A DNA stretch of 18,173 bases from Syntrophales bacterium (GTDB taxonomy: Bacteria; Desulfobacterota; Syntrophia; Syntrophales; UBA2210): contig JAUSPK010000013.1 of assembly GCA_030655735.1 (NCBI GenBank), forward strand, positions 1-18,173, written 5' to 3'. Positions 1 to 7,920 of this stretch are shown piece by piece. Both the position numbers and the translations under genes were made by a program. The notes beneath the pieces were generated by a model, which saw only the letters and a program-made list of their open reading frames with translations, was not told where the DNA came from and ran no database searches. How positions within the stretch are numbered: position 1 is the stretch's first letter; each line of letters starts with the position of its first letter.

Positions 1-2770
1 CACACAGGTTAGAATTTAATAAGCCCAGTAGGTAAAAGTAAGTTAGTGACGAATACTCATTCTTAAGTATAATGCCGTAGCCGCCACCTCCGCCACCGCC
101 GCTACCGACAAAGTAATGATAATCAGTCGTATTGAACGTAAATGATACTCTGTTCGCAATACTCGGAGTCAGTATTTTTTCTTGTTCCATTTCGCTAAGA
201 TTTTGAGAGCGCCCGAAGGCATACCATCTGTCGTGTTTCCATTTCCCTTTTTCTCGTGCCTCAAGTATTTGACGATTTTCCTTCAAGTATGACCATACAT
301 TGGGAAATAAATCTGCTAAGTCCTGTGTAGGTAGTAATCCTGCTTTGCCATTAACAATTTTGTAAGGAAACAAAATTGACTTGGTAATCTCGGTAATATG
401 GTAACGCTTCAGGTTTACAGAGCCTTTGCAGAGTGGATGCAACAATGCCGATTCGAGATTATATGTCTTTCCTGTGGCTGCCGATTTGTACTCTGTTTTT
501 GAAATGTTCTCCATTATAAAAACCGAATCAGAACCAGTTATTAAACCCTGGAATATTTTTGCGGCCACATCCCCCAACTTCATGGGCATCTCCATCAAAC
601 GCTCAAACAGCTTTGCCTCCGGCCCCACAACGAAATTCCAGTCAGCATCAGTGACCTTGTCAGCTAAGATATTCCCTTCTTTTTGTGGTTCGTCTTGACG
701 CCAGCTGAGCAAATCGTTAACTTTAACAAATTTAAAATCTTTCATCCCCTGCATATTTAAAAACAAGAGACAAGTATACGTAGTGGCGTTCGCAAAAACC
801 TGCCGGTCGCCAAAATGTATTATTTCTTTTAAATGTTTTCCAGCAGCAAGCAACTTGCGTAAAGATTCTCCATATTGAGCATTAAAAAATTTGTGTGGCA
901 GAATGAAGCCAAACAGGCCTCGGCTATTAAGAAGGCGCAAACCCTTTTCCACAAAAACGACGTAAATATCATAGTTTCCTTTGCTGGCAGCTATATACCG
1001 CTTCTTATAAAATTCCACTTCCAGCGGAGCCCATTCTTTCATCGCTTGAATTCTTACATACGGCGGATTCCCGATCACCGCATCGAAACCCCCATCCTGC
1101 ATGATTTCTTTGAACTCGGTTTTCCAGTCAAAGACATTGATGCGGTACATCTCTTCTTCATCAAGGAAGCTTGTCTGTTGTCCTTCATAGAAATCGGGGC
1201 CGATAAGGGAATTGCCGCATTTGATGTTGCTCCCCAGGTCGGGGAGGGCGCGTTCATGGAACAGTTCAAGTGTTTTGCCGATTGTTTCGGCGTTTTCATC
1301 TTCCAGCACTTTAAGAAGAAGTGAAAGCTTGGTCACTTCCACGGCCTGGGCGTCAATGTCCACGCCGTAGATATTGTTAAGAAGAATCCGCTTCCGTTCG
1401 TCGGTAGTAAGCCGCCAGTCACCGCCGGGTCCCTGATAGACGCAAGGCTTGCGCCCTTTGGCCCACTTTTCCGGGTCATCTGCTATGTATTGATCCCGGT
1501 GCCAGTCGAGGAGGTATTGATAAGCGCCTATCAAAAAAGAGCCCGAACCGCAGGCTGGATCGAGGATTTTCAGTTTACTCACAGCCCCGCGCGTGCCCGG
1601 CTTCTTATCCTCAACCAGTTTGCCGACGGTCTGTTTTACGATGTAATCGACGATGTATGTCGGTGTGTAATAAACGCCGCCTGCCTTTTTTACCTCCGGT
1701 TTTTCCTCGACAACAGCACGGTGACCCGGCGTCAAGCGGATTACTTTTCCCAGAAATTGCTCATAAACCTGCCCCAGAATATTCGCCGGAAGGACGGAGA
1801 ATTCGTAGGGGCTGTCCGGGTAGTAGAGATTTGTGAAAACATCCCGGAGGGTTTTGTCGTCAATTGTGAGATCAAGCGTGAGGTCATCAGGGGAAGAGGT
1901 TCGATCCTTTTCCTTTCTGAAATGGAAAAGGCCTGAGTTATAACGATCATCGGCCTGCCGGAAGATCTGGCATAATCGCTGGTAGGCCTGTGTGCCGTTT
2001 CTCAAAGACATGAGCCGTCCGTATGGTTCTATTCCGCGGTCTTCACAGATGCGGAGAAAGATTATACGATCAATGGTGCGCTGGACGGCAAAATTCAGTT
2101 CGCGTATTGTCAGGCCCGGATTCCGCAGGGCGATGTTTCTGGCAAGTGTTTCCCGCCAGCGTTCAATTTCTTCGAGAAAGGCGGCATCCACTCCGGCTGT
2201 GCCGCGCTTTGCCCTGCTGGATTCGACATACTTGTCAAAAGACCCTTCCAGAACAGCTTCACGGGAGAAGACAGAGGCGATTTCATCCCAGCGCTCAACA
2301 TATTCATTGTAGGTAAAGTAAAGGGTGCGTGCAGTGGAAGGCTTGTCGGTCTTGACCGGTTTGATCCGGCAGTCATAGACGGCGAGTTCCTCAAAATCTG
2401 TGAGAATACTGAGGGGCAGCTTGGCCGACCAGGCGTAACGACGGAGCTGGTAGGCCGGGTGGATATCCTCTTTGATGTTGACTGACGGCTTTTTGGCTTC
2501 CAGAAAGAATTTGCGTGCCCCGCCGATGCGAAAGCAGTAATCGGGGGCCTTTACGGCGCTGCCTACTCTGATCGCATCTTCATGGATTACATCCTTGTAG
2601 GCCTCCGCGTAGCCCTGCCTGTTGTAAATATCCCACCCGAGGGCATTGAAGAAGGGGTTGATAAATTCTTGTCGAACCTGGGCCTCATTGTACCGGCCTG
2701 ACCGATAGGTATCAAGATTGCGGTCAAAGCGCTCAATAAGTTCATGGATTTCTTTGGGAGGTGACATCAT
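1..2770 (-). CDS. Type IIG-like restriction-modification enzyme (Eco57I/N6-adenine methylase family), C-terminus cut by window edge
   Basis: The frame is open from ATG at 2770 to base 1 (923 residues seen), so the C-terminus is missing. It probably cleaves DNA and methylates adenine in one polypeptide. A PD-(D/E)XK-type nuclease signature sits near the N-terminus (Pro76-Asp77, then Glu91-Ala-Lys93). The SAM-binding motif I DPACGSGSF starts at Asp404, and the adenine-methylase catalytic motif NPPY is at 568-571. A target-recognition region follows, with a run of seven glycines at 891-897 before YG, as is usual in TaqI/Eco57I-type specificity domains. AAGGTGG lies about 6 bases before the start, and the start overlaps the preceding methylase remnant as ATGA. 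The recognition-domain part (roughly bases 1-900) is visibly AT-richer than the catalytic part, which fits domain exchange. BREX PglX-like enzymes are related, but no BREX genes are visible and an EAK nuclease motif is present. Confidence 0.85.
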   Translation of the reverse strand, partial: MMSPPKEIHELIERFDRNLDTYRSGRYNEAQVRQEFINPFFNALGWDIYNRQGYAEAYKDVIHEDAIRVGSAVKAPDYCFRIGGARKFFLEAKKPSVNIKEDIHPAYQLRRYAWSAKLPLSILTDFEELAVYDCRIKPVKTDKPSTARTLYFTYNEYVERWDEIASVFSREAVLEGSFDKYVESSRAKRGTAGVDAAFLEEIERWRETLARNIALRNPGLTIRELNFAVQRTIDRIIFLRICEDRGIEPYGRLMSLRNGTQAYQRLCQIFRQADDRYNSGLFHFRKEKDRTSSPDDLTLDLTIDDKTLRDVFTNLYYPDSPYEFSVLPANILGQVYEQFLGKVIRLTPGHRAVVEEKPEVKKAGGVYYTPTYIVDYIVKQTVGKLVEDKKPGTRGAVSKLKILDPACGSGSFLIGAYQYLLDWHRDQYIADDPEKWAKGRKPCVYQGPGGDWRLTTDERKRILLNNIYGVDIDAQAVEVTKLSLLLKVLEDENAETIGKTLELFHERALPDLGSNIKCGNSLIGPDFYEGQQTSFLDEEEMYRINVFDWKTEFKEIMQDGGFDAVIGNPPYVRIQAMKEWAPLEVEFYKKRYIAASKGNYDIYVVFVEKGLRLLNSRGLFGFILPHKFFNAQYGESLRKLLAAGKHLKEIIHFGDRQVFANATTYTCLLFLNMQGMKDFKFVKVNDLLSWRQDEPQKEGNILADKVTDADWNFVVGPEAKLFERLMEMPMKLGDVAAKIFQGLITGSDSVFIMENISKTEYKSAATGKTYNLESALLHPLCKGSVNLKRYHITEITKSILFPYKIVNGKAGLLPTQDLADLFPNVWSYLKENRQILEAREKGKWKHDRWYAFGRSQNLSEMEQEKILTPSIANRVSFTFNTTDYHYFVGSGGGGGGGYGIILKNEYSSLTYFYLLGLLNSNLC

Positions 2771-3126
2771 TTTCCCACCTTGATGAGAATCAATACAGGG
2801 GATATAGCAGATTTGTCAATATATTTCGGGTCAAGAAGGCAAAGGCAAAAGCTCAAGCCAGGCGGATTGATTACAAAACAGGATTTCTCCCTGGCATGCT
2901 GTTTCAGTAAAGCAAAAAAGCCCTCAAAGAATTCCAGGTATTCCTGTCTTGGCAGCATGGATATGCTCTTTGGGTCATCTCGCTTTTCGTCAAAGCCGGG
3001 AGGACCGATGATGATGAGGTCGGGTTTCTGCTTATTGCTCCGGTGGTTGAATAGATCCATCATGCTGCATATGCAACCGCCGGAGCAATAACTTATCATG
3101 ATTAAAGTGCCAACATTGTACACCAA
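2767..3126 (-). pseudogene. Remnant of a DNA methyltransferase (N4/N6 type), truncated
   Basis: This is a 119-residue frame with a possible TTG start at 3126 and internal ATGs; one follows about residue 9 and another pair is at residues 22-23. The centre reads PDLIIIGPPGF, then EYLEFFEGFF, which resembles motif IV (normally DPPY) and the following helix of beta-class DNA methyltransferases. Full enzymes of this type are usually about 250-400 residues and carry a SAM-binding motif I, which is absent here. The last 40 residues look unlike the family. Its stop overlaps the ATG of the downstream restriction-modification gene (ATGA). I read it as a decayed methylase, or a 5' fragment left by recombination. 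It might still be translated and couple translation of the next gene. The family assignment rests on motif resemblance only. Confidence 0.4.
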
Positions 3127-3255
3127 CCCAGAATCGGGTGTTTCTTCCCCATCTACGGAGAGTTCTTACCCCTTTGCAATCCAAAATTGATGGCCTTGCA
3201 AACCCCACACAGCGGGACTACAGCGCATCTGCGGCCATTCCCCATATCTCAGAAG

Positions 3256-3284
3256 TGGCAAGGAAAAATAAGGGATGATATAAT
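3256..3284 (+). promoter_or_regulatory. Predicted sigma-70 promoter with extended -10 for the glycyl radical operon
   Basis: A perfect TATAAT (3279-3284) is preceded by TG at 3276-3277, giving the extended -10 form TGnTATAAT. A poor -35 (TGGCAA, 3256-3261) lies 17 bases upstream; extended -10 promoters tolerate weak -35 elements. Transcription would start near 3291, leaving a leader of about 130 nt before the ATG at 3421. Confidence 0.5.
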
Positions 3285-3407
3285 AACAATCGAGTTCAGG
3301 TCTGTTCACGAAGACGAAGAGACGTTCTCGCAATCTCGGCGTCATATCAGGATCAAATTGTAATTGATTTTTGGGGCCAGCCACTATATCGTCTCAAGCG
3401 TGGCTAT

Positions 3408-3415
3408 AGAGGAGG
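3408..3415 (+). promoter_or_regulatory. Strong ribosome-binding site that fixes the start of the glycyl radical enzyme
   Basis: AGAGGAGG lies 5 bases upstream of ATG 3421. The frame is open further upstream to 3364, but no comparable ribosome-binding site precedes that earlier start, so 3421 is preferred. Confidence 0.75.
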
Positions 3416-3420
3416 ACGCA

Positions 3421-5940
3421 ATGGACGCATCGACAGCAAGGAACCAGCCGTACCCGATCAAAGAGCCGGGCCGGCTTTCTCCGCGGATCGAATGGCTCAG
3501 GAATTACTATTTCAGGGGGGTGGAAAGACCGTGGAATAACGAGTTTACCTCGTGGGGAACGGGGGAACCCTGGGACGTACAGTTCGATGAGACGACATTC
3601 TACATAGTCCCCGAGACCTACGCCTTTCACCGGACATTCCGGTCTTCATTCATCCAGACGGCCCACCCCGTAGGATTGCATGAAGAGTTCTGGTCGTGGA
3701 GTCTCCCCGAGAGGAGGGCGTGGTTTATAAAGGAGGTTATGGTAAACCACGTGCCACAGGAGATACTCCCTGGAGACCTGATCGCCGGAGGGCGCTTCAA
3801 TATCCAGGCATCCATGTGCTGGACAAAGAAAGAGGCCGCCCAGCGCGATAAGCTCATGTACGGCAGAAAGGGGGCCCGGGCACAGCTGAATCGGTTTCAC
3901 AACCACGGATACGGGAACTCCGGTGCCACCAGCGGTCACATCATACCCGGGTATGGTAAGGCATTACGTATCGGATGGAGAGGAATATACGCCAACCTGC
4001 AGGCGGCATTTGACGCGCTTACCTCAAAGGAGCAGGAAGGCGCAAAGGGTGACCAGATAAAGGCCATGATGACAGCGGCCACCATGCCCCGGGAACTGGC
4101 AGCACGATACGCCTCCCTGTGCAGGGATATGGCGGAGAAGGAGGCCGATCCCGGAAGGAAGGGAGAACTGGGCACCATGGCCGAAGGTCTGGAGAGGGTC
4201 CCCTGGGAGCCTCCGACAACCTTCTGGGAGGCCCTCCAGGCCCTGTGGCTGACCCATATGCTGGTTATGAGCGACGAGAATTATCCCGGACCGGGGGTAT
4301 CATTCGGCAGGATAGACCAGTACCTCCTCCCATACTGGGAACTCTCCCTCTCCTCCGGCATGGACAGAGATTTCGGGAAGGAACTCCTGAAGTGCTTCTG
4401 GATGCATGCCAACTATGCCTACGACGCCATGATACGCCTGGGGGATAACCAAGGCATAACCGCGGGATACGGTCAGCTGATAACCCTGTCCGGTATAGGG
4501 AAGGACGGTCTGGAGATAACCAACGACCTCACGTACGCCATCCTGGAGGTCATAGACGAAATGAGCCCCATCCTGGAGCCCAAGCCCAACGTCAGGCTTC
4601 ACAGGCACACCCCCGACCAGCTCTTGAACAGGGTAGTTGACATGATCTCCACCAGCCAGGGGGCTCCCTTCCTCCTCAACTTCGACGAGAGATCCATGGC
4701 CGGCATGATGCGCGAGGCGAAAAGGGCGGGACGGGAAGACCTTATCAACGAGGATACCGTCTACAATTACGCCTCCGTGGGCTGTCTCGAGAACACCATG
4801 GTGGGCAATGACCGCTCCGGGACGGTGGATAACAACCTCAACCTCCTCAAGGCAGTAGAGCTTGCCCTGACGGGCGGGAAGGATCTCCTCCCCGCTGTCG
4901 ACCCCATTACCGGCAAGGAGGAACGGATCAGGCAGGACGGACCCGCCACGGGAGATCCCTCCACCTTCAAGTCGTGGGATGAGTTCTGGGCCGCCTACAC
5001 CAGACAGACCGCCTATATTATCGCACGATGCGTCAAGCTGTACGAAGCGACAGAGTCGATACGAGCCAGATTCTGCCCCACGCCATACCTGTCCTGTCTC
5101 GTGGAGGGGTGTGCCAGGAAGGGTCTCGATATCACACAGGGGGGGGCAGAGCTGAGTTTTACCACACTGGAGGGTGTCACCTTCGCCACGACCGTGGATT
5201 CTCTCCTTGCCGTCAGGTATCTGGTCTTCGACAAGCAGGAATGTTCGATGAAGGAACTGGTCCAGGCCCTTAAAGATAACTGGGTGGAACACGAGACACT
5301 TCAGGCGAAGGCGAAGAACAGGGCACCGAAGTACGGAAGAGATGACGATGCGCCCGATGCCATGGCGAAGAAGGTTATGGACCTGTGGACCGACGAGACA
5401 TGGAGGCACAAGACCGCTTCCACGCAAAGACAGTTCAGGCCGGGAATGTTGAGTTGGAATTACTGGATAGGTGACGGGTACATCATGGCGGCGAGCGCGA
5501 ACGGGAGACCAAAGGGGCAGTTCCTGTCCAATGCCATATGCCCGTCAAACGGTGCAGACACACATGGCCCAACGGCCAACAGCAACTCCGTGGGAAAGGC
5601 CCTCGGCGGGAAGGCAAGCGACGGCAAAGGGGACTGGGAGGAATACATGAACAGCCTTCCGAGCGGTTCCAGCCATACCATCACCCTTCACCCCTCGCTT
5701 CTGCGCGATCCGGAGCACCGGGAGAAATTCAAGGCGTTCCTGCGCGGATACGCGGAAAATGGGGGCACCTCACTGCAGATCAATATGCTGGATGCCGATA
5801 TGCTGAGAGATGCGCAGAGGCATCCTGAGGACTACCGTACCCTGCTGGTCAGAATAACGGGGTATAACGCGTACTTCGCCGGGATAGGCAGAGAGCTCCA
5901 GGACGAGATCATTGCCCGTGAAAGCCACGGACGTTATTAA
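3421..5940 (+). CDS. Glycyl radical enzyme of the pyruvate formate-lyase-like superfamily, substrate unknown
   Basis: This 839-residue enzyme should carry a stable glycyl radical and perform chemistry on an unactivated substrate in an anaerobic cytoplasm. The PFL-like barrel includes a GHIIPGY segment in its N-terminal half. The active-site loop reads SVGCLEN, with thiyl Cys455 and Glu457. The C-terminal glycyl radical loop reads RITGYNAYF, with radical Gly814. A GADTHGPT segment precedes it, as in PFL2-type enzymes. Cys-x-Glu is the arrangement of glycerol/diol dehydratases, choline TMA-lyase and hydroxyphenylacetate decarboxylase, where the Glu is a catalytic base. Fumarate-adding enzymes (benzylsuccinate and alkylsuccinate synthases), as I recall them, lack this Glu. 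The length is close to benzylsuccinate synthase, but no small Fe-S subunits are encoded nearby. An activase follows downstream. The family is certain; the reaction is not. A dehydratase, a decarboxylase or a new lyase are all possible. Confidence 0.93.
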   Translation: MDASTARNQPYPIKEPGRLSPRIEWLRNYYFRGVERPWNNEFTSWGTGEPWDVQFDETTFYIVPETYAFHRTFRSSFIQTAHPVGLHEEFWSWSLPERRAWFIKEVMVNHVPQEILPGDLIAGGRFNIQASMCWTKKEAAQRDKLMYGRKGARAQLNRFHNHGYGNSGATSGHIIPGYGKALRIGWRGIYANLQAAFDALTSKEQEGAKGDQIKAMMTAATMPRELAARYASLCRDMAEKEADPGRKGELGTMAEGLERVPWEPPTTFWEALQALWLTHMLVMSDENYPGPGVSFGRIDQYLLPYWELSLSSGMDRDFGKELLKCFWMHANYAYDAMIRLGDNQGITAGYGQLITLSGIGKDGLEITNDLTYAILEVIDEMSPILEPKPNVRLHRHTPDQLLNRVVDMISTSQGAPFLLNFDERSMAGMMREAKRAGREDLINEDTVYNYASVGCLENTMVGNDRSGTVDNNLNLLKAVELALTGGKDLLPAVDPITGKEERIRQDGPATGDPSTFKSWDEFWAAYTRQTAYIIARCVKLYEATESIRARFCPTPYLSCLVEGCARKGLDITQGGAELSFTTLEGVTFATTVDSLLAVRYLVFDKQECSMKELVQALKDNWVEHETLQAKAKNRAPKYGRDDDAPDAMAKKVMDLWTDETWRHKTASTQRQFRPGMLSWNYWIGDGYIMAASANGRPKGQFLSNAICPSNGADTHGPTANSNSVGKALGGKASDGKGDWEEYMNSLPSGSSHTITLHPSLLRDPEHREKFKAFLRGYAENGGTSLQINMLDADMLRDAQRHPEDYRTLLVRITGYNAYFAGIGRELQDEIIARESHGRY

Positions 5941-6077
5941 AACGGTTCACGGTTTACGGTTAAGGGTCATCTCCCAATTAGTTGAAGCTGATCAAAGAAG
6001 GGTTCGGGGGGTCAAGGGGTCGAGTGAAAGGCAAAAAAACTACACTGTGAACTGTAAACCGACAACCGTGAACCGTT
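5941..6077. repeat. 137-bp MITE/REP-like element with terminal inverted repeats
   Basis: AACGGTTCACGGTT begins immediately after the stop of the glycyl radical enzyme (5941-5954). Its exact reverse complement lies at 6064-6077, 12 bases before the activase ATG. The inner flanks continue the similarity imperfectly: TACGGTTAAG on the left against a CGGTTTAC-containing right arm. The interior includes GTCAAGGGGTCGAG-type sequence and no coding frame of note. The ends themselves repeat a short unit (CGGTT..ACGGTT). Such ends suggest a small non-autonomous mobile or REP-type element, or a structured mRNA spacer that could set the ratio of enzyme to activase. Confidence 0.6.
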
Positions 6078-6089
6078 ACTAAGAGAGAT

Positions 6090-7064
6090 ATGGCACAAGA
6101 CAATTCATCGCCCACGGCCACGGTATTGGAGATCCAGCGGCTTTCTACGGAGGACGGCCCGGGCATACGGACCACCATCTTTTTCAAGGGCTGTCCCCTG
6201 AGGTGCACCTGGTGTCAGAATCCCGAAAGCATACCGACGAGGCCTCAACTCCAGTGGGAAAGGGCGGCCTGTATCGGCTGCGGCACCTGTATCGACCTCT
6301 GCCCCGAAAAGGCCCTCTCCCGGGGGGGCGATGGGATCATAATCGACAGACGCGCCTGCACATCCTGCGGTCTGTGCAGCGAGGAGTGCCCATCGGCGGC
6401 AATGAAGATGGCGGGGAAGATCTGGGGGCTCAAAGGGCTGATTGCCGAGGTGTTGAAGGACCGGGCATATTTTGAGAAGTCAGGAGGGATCACTCTCTCG
6501 GGGGGCGAACCAACCATGCAGGCACCCGCCGCGGCCGTGATCCTGCAAGGTCTCAGAGAAGAGGGCATCCACACGGCGCTCGACACCTCCGGGCAGTGTA
6601 CACCGGATATCCTTGACGCGCTCCTCCCCTCTGTCGACCTGGTACTTTACGATATCAAGGAGATAAACCCGGACAGGCACAGAAGATTCACGGATGTTTC
6701 CAATAAAAAAATATTGGAGAACCTCGCTCATCTGTGCCGCTATAGGAAGACGCATGAAATCCCGACAGACCTGTGGGTACGAACCCCTATTATCCCGGGG
6801 GCCACGGCGTCCGTGGAAAACATACGTGGGATAGGCCGTTTCCTGGCATCCCTGCCGAACGGGGCGGTAAGCCGCTGGGAGCTCTGCTCCTTCAACAACC
6901 TCTGCGGCGATAAGTACCGGCGCCTCGGCATGGGGTGGCCCTTCAAAGACACCCCCCTGCTGGCCAGGGGATATATGGAGGCCCTTGCCGACACAGCGGC
7001 GGGGTCTGGGGTAAACCCGGAAATCGTCCGCTGGAGCGGGCCGACAAGTATGGAGGAACAGTGA
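6090..7064 (+). CDS. Glycyl radical enzyme-activating enzyme (radical SAM, with two extra [4Fe-4S] clusters)
   Basis: This 324-residue protein should abstract a hydrogen from Gly814 of the upstream enzyme, using S-adenosylmethionine. The radical SAM motif is CPLRCTWC (Cys35, Cys39, Cys42). A ferredoxin-like insert follows with two CxxCxxCxxxC sets (Cys61/64/67/71 and Cys90/93/96/100). A GGEP SAM-binding segment is at 138-141. This domain layout is that of the activases for benzylsuccinate synthase, hydroxyphenylacetate decarboxylase and glycerol dehydratase, and differs from the short PFL activase that lacks the insert. AGAGAG precedes the ATG. It is 149 bases downstream of its partner, with the inverted-repeat element between, and its TGA lies within 3 bases of the next gene's start. 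The pairing with the upstream enzyme is strong from context. Confidence 0.95.
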   Translation: MAQDNSSPTATVLEIQRLSTEDGPGIRTTIFFKGCPLRCTWCQNPESIPTRPQLQWERAACIGCGTCIDLCPEKALSRGGDGIIIDRRACTSCGLCSEECPSAAMKMAGKIWGLKGLIAEVLKDRAYFEKSGGITLSGGEPTMQAPAAAVILQGLREEGIHTALDTSGQCTPDILDALLPSVDLVLYDIKEINPDRHRRFTDVSNKKILENLAHLCRYRKTHEIPTDLWVRTPIIPGATASVENIRGIGRFLASLPNGAVSRWELCSFNNLCGDKYRRLGMGWPFKDTPLLARGYMEALADTAAGSGVNPEIVRWSGPTSMEEQ

Positions 7065-7066
7065 GG

Positions 7067-7912
7067 ATGAAGTCGTTCGAAAGATTCGATATCCATGACA
7101 TGAAGGAATTTGAGCCGGAGGCAAAGGTCGGCCTGATCGCCACTATCAATCCCGAAGGCCTCCCGCACATTACCCTGATTACCGCCCTCCAGGCGAAGAC
7201 CCCCTCACAGATAATCTGGGCCCAGTTTTCGGAGGGTATGAGCAAGAAGAACGTCAGGGCAAACCCCCGGACGGCCTTTCTCATAATGACCCTGGACAAG
7301 GCGCTCTGGCGGGGAAAGGCCACGTGGAAGAGCTCTGCACGAGAGGGGGAAGACTACGAGATGTTCAACGGGAAACCCATGTTCCGATACAACAGCTACT
7401 TCGGCATACATACCGTGCACTACATGGATCTCGTGGAGACATACGGCAGGGAGGGGCTGCCACTGGCCCATATCGCCGCGGCATCCCTGCTCACAATGGC
7501 CGCACGATCCGGCGCCCGTACAGGCGCGGAGTCCCCCATACTGAAACCCTGGGGGGAGGCACTCTTCAACGGATTGAGCTCCCTGAAGTTCATCGCCTGG
7601 GTGGGGGAAGACGGCTTTCCCAACCTTACACCGCTTCTGCAATGCCGTGCATCGGACAGCAGGAGACTGGTCTTTTCCACGGCGGCCTACGGACGAGAAC
7701 TGAAGGCGATCAAGGAGGGCAGCCCCGTGGCGGTGTTCGGTCTCACCATGGATATGGAAGATATCCTGATTCGTGGAATATTCACGGGCTTTGGACGGTA
7801 CCGGGGAATACGGTTAGGCGCCATAGATATAGGATGGGTGTACAACTCCATGCCGCCTACGCCGGGGCAAATCTACCCCGAGGTGAAGGTAGAACGGGTT
7901 GTGTCGTTCTAA
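7067..7912 (+). CDS. Pyridoxamine 5'-phosphate oxidase-like (FMN split-barrel) protein
   Basis: This protein has 281 residues from ATG 7067, with GGAGG 10 bases upstream at 7052-7056. A GTG at 7061 would give a GTGA overlap with the activase stop and is the alternative start. The N-terminal segment (KVGLIATINPEGLPHITLI, then SKKNVRANPRTAF) has the look of the PNPOx-like split barrel, which usually binds FMN or a related cofactor. A second half (about residues 170-260) repeats the pattern, with FIAWVGEDGFPNLTP followed by a second barrel-like strand set. It may therefore be a two-barrel protein. No signal peptide or membrane segment is seen. It is third in the glycyl radical operon, apparently translationally coupled to the activase. 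A flavin-dependent reductase working on the product, or an electron donor to the activase, are guesses only. Confidence 0.7.
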   Translation: MKSFERFDIHDMKEFEPEAKVGLIATINPEGLPHITLITALQAKTPSQIIWAQFSEGMSKKNVRANPRTAFLIMTLDKALWRGKATWKSSAREGEDYEMFNGKPMFRYNSYFGIHTVHYMDLVETYGREGLPLAHIAAASLLTMAARSGARTGAESPILKPWGEALFNGLSSLKFIAWVGEDGFPNLTPLLQCRASDSRRLVFSTAAYGRELKAIKEGSPVAVFGLTMDMEDILIRGIFTGFGRYRGIRLGAIDIGWVYNSMPPTPGQIYPEVKVERVVSF

Positions 7913-7920
7913 AGACCTCC

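Larger units (their letters stand above)
3127..3420. other. Divergent intergenic region (methylase remnant / glycyl radical operon)
   Basis: This 294-base stretch separates the minus-strand restriction-modification unit from the plus-strand glycyl radical operon. It holds an extended -10 promoter, an approximately 130-base leader and the operon's ribosome-binding site. In the leader, ATCAA and TTGAT arms separated by 7 bases (about 3351-3367) form a weak operator-like inverted repeat. AGCCAC (3379-3384) can pair with GTGGCT (3400-3405) just upstream of the ribosome-binding site. A 72-residue minus-strand frame crosses the region but has no recognisable family and runs into the coding start of the next gene. 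I found no convincing -24/-12 (sigma-54) element on the plus strand here. Confidence 0.6.

Noticed and set aside
1..2770. BREX PglX-type methyltransferase
   Set aside because: The N-terminal PD...EAK nuclease motif and the absence of other BREX genes favour a stand-alone type IIG enzyme. The missing C-terminus and left flank prevent a final decision.
3099..3115. TTGGCAC on the minus strand, matching a sigma-54 -24 element
   Set aside because: The -12 GC dinucleotide is absent at the required spacing (the bases there read TCATG), so it is not a sigma-54 promoter.
3166..3384. A 72-residue minus-strand frame upstream of the glycyl radical operon
   Set aside because: It has no recognisable family, no good ribosome-binding site, and overlaps the predicted operon promoter and leader. 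It might be another piece of the decayed methylase locus, but nothing supports that.
4300..5427. A 375-residue frame antisense to the glycyl radical gene
   Set aside because: It is a shadow of a high-GC coding region. The plus strand has unmistakable enzyme motifs, and the antisense product has low-complexity, non-family composition.
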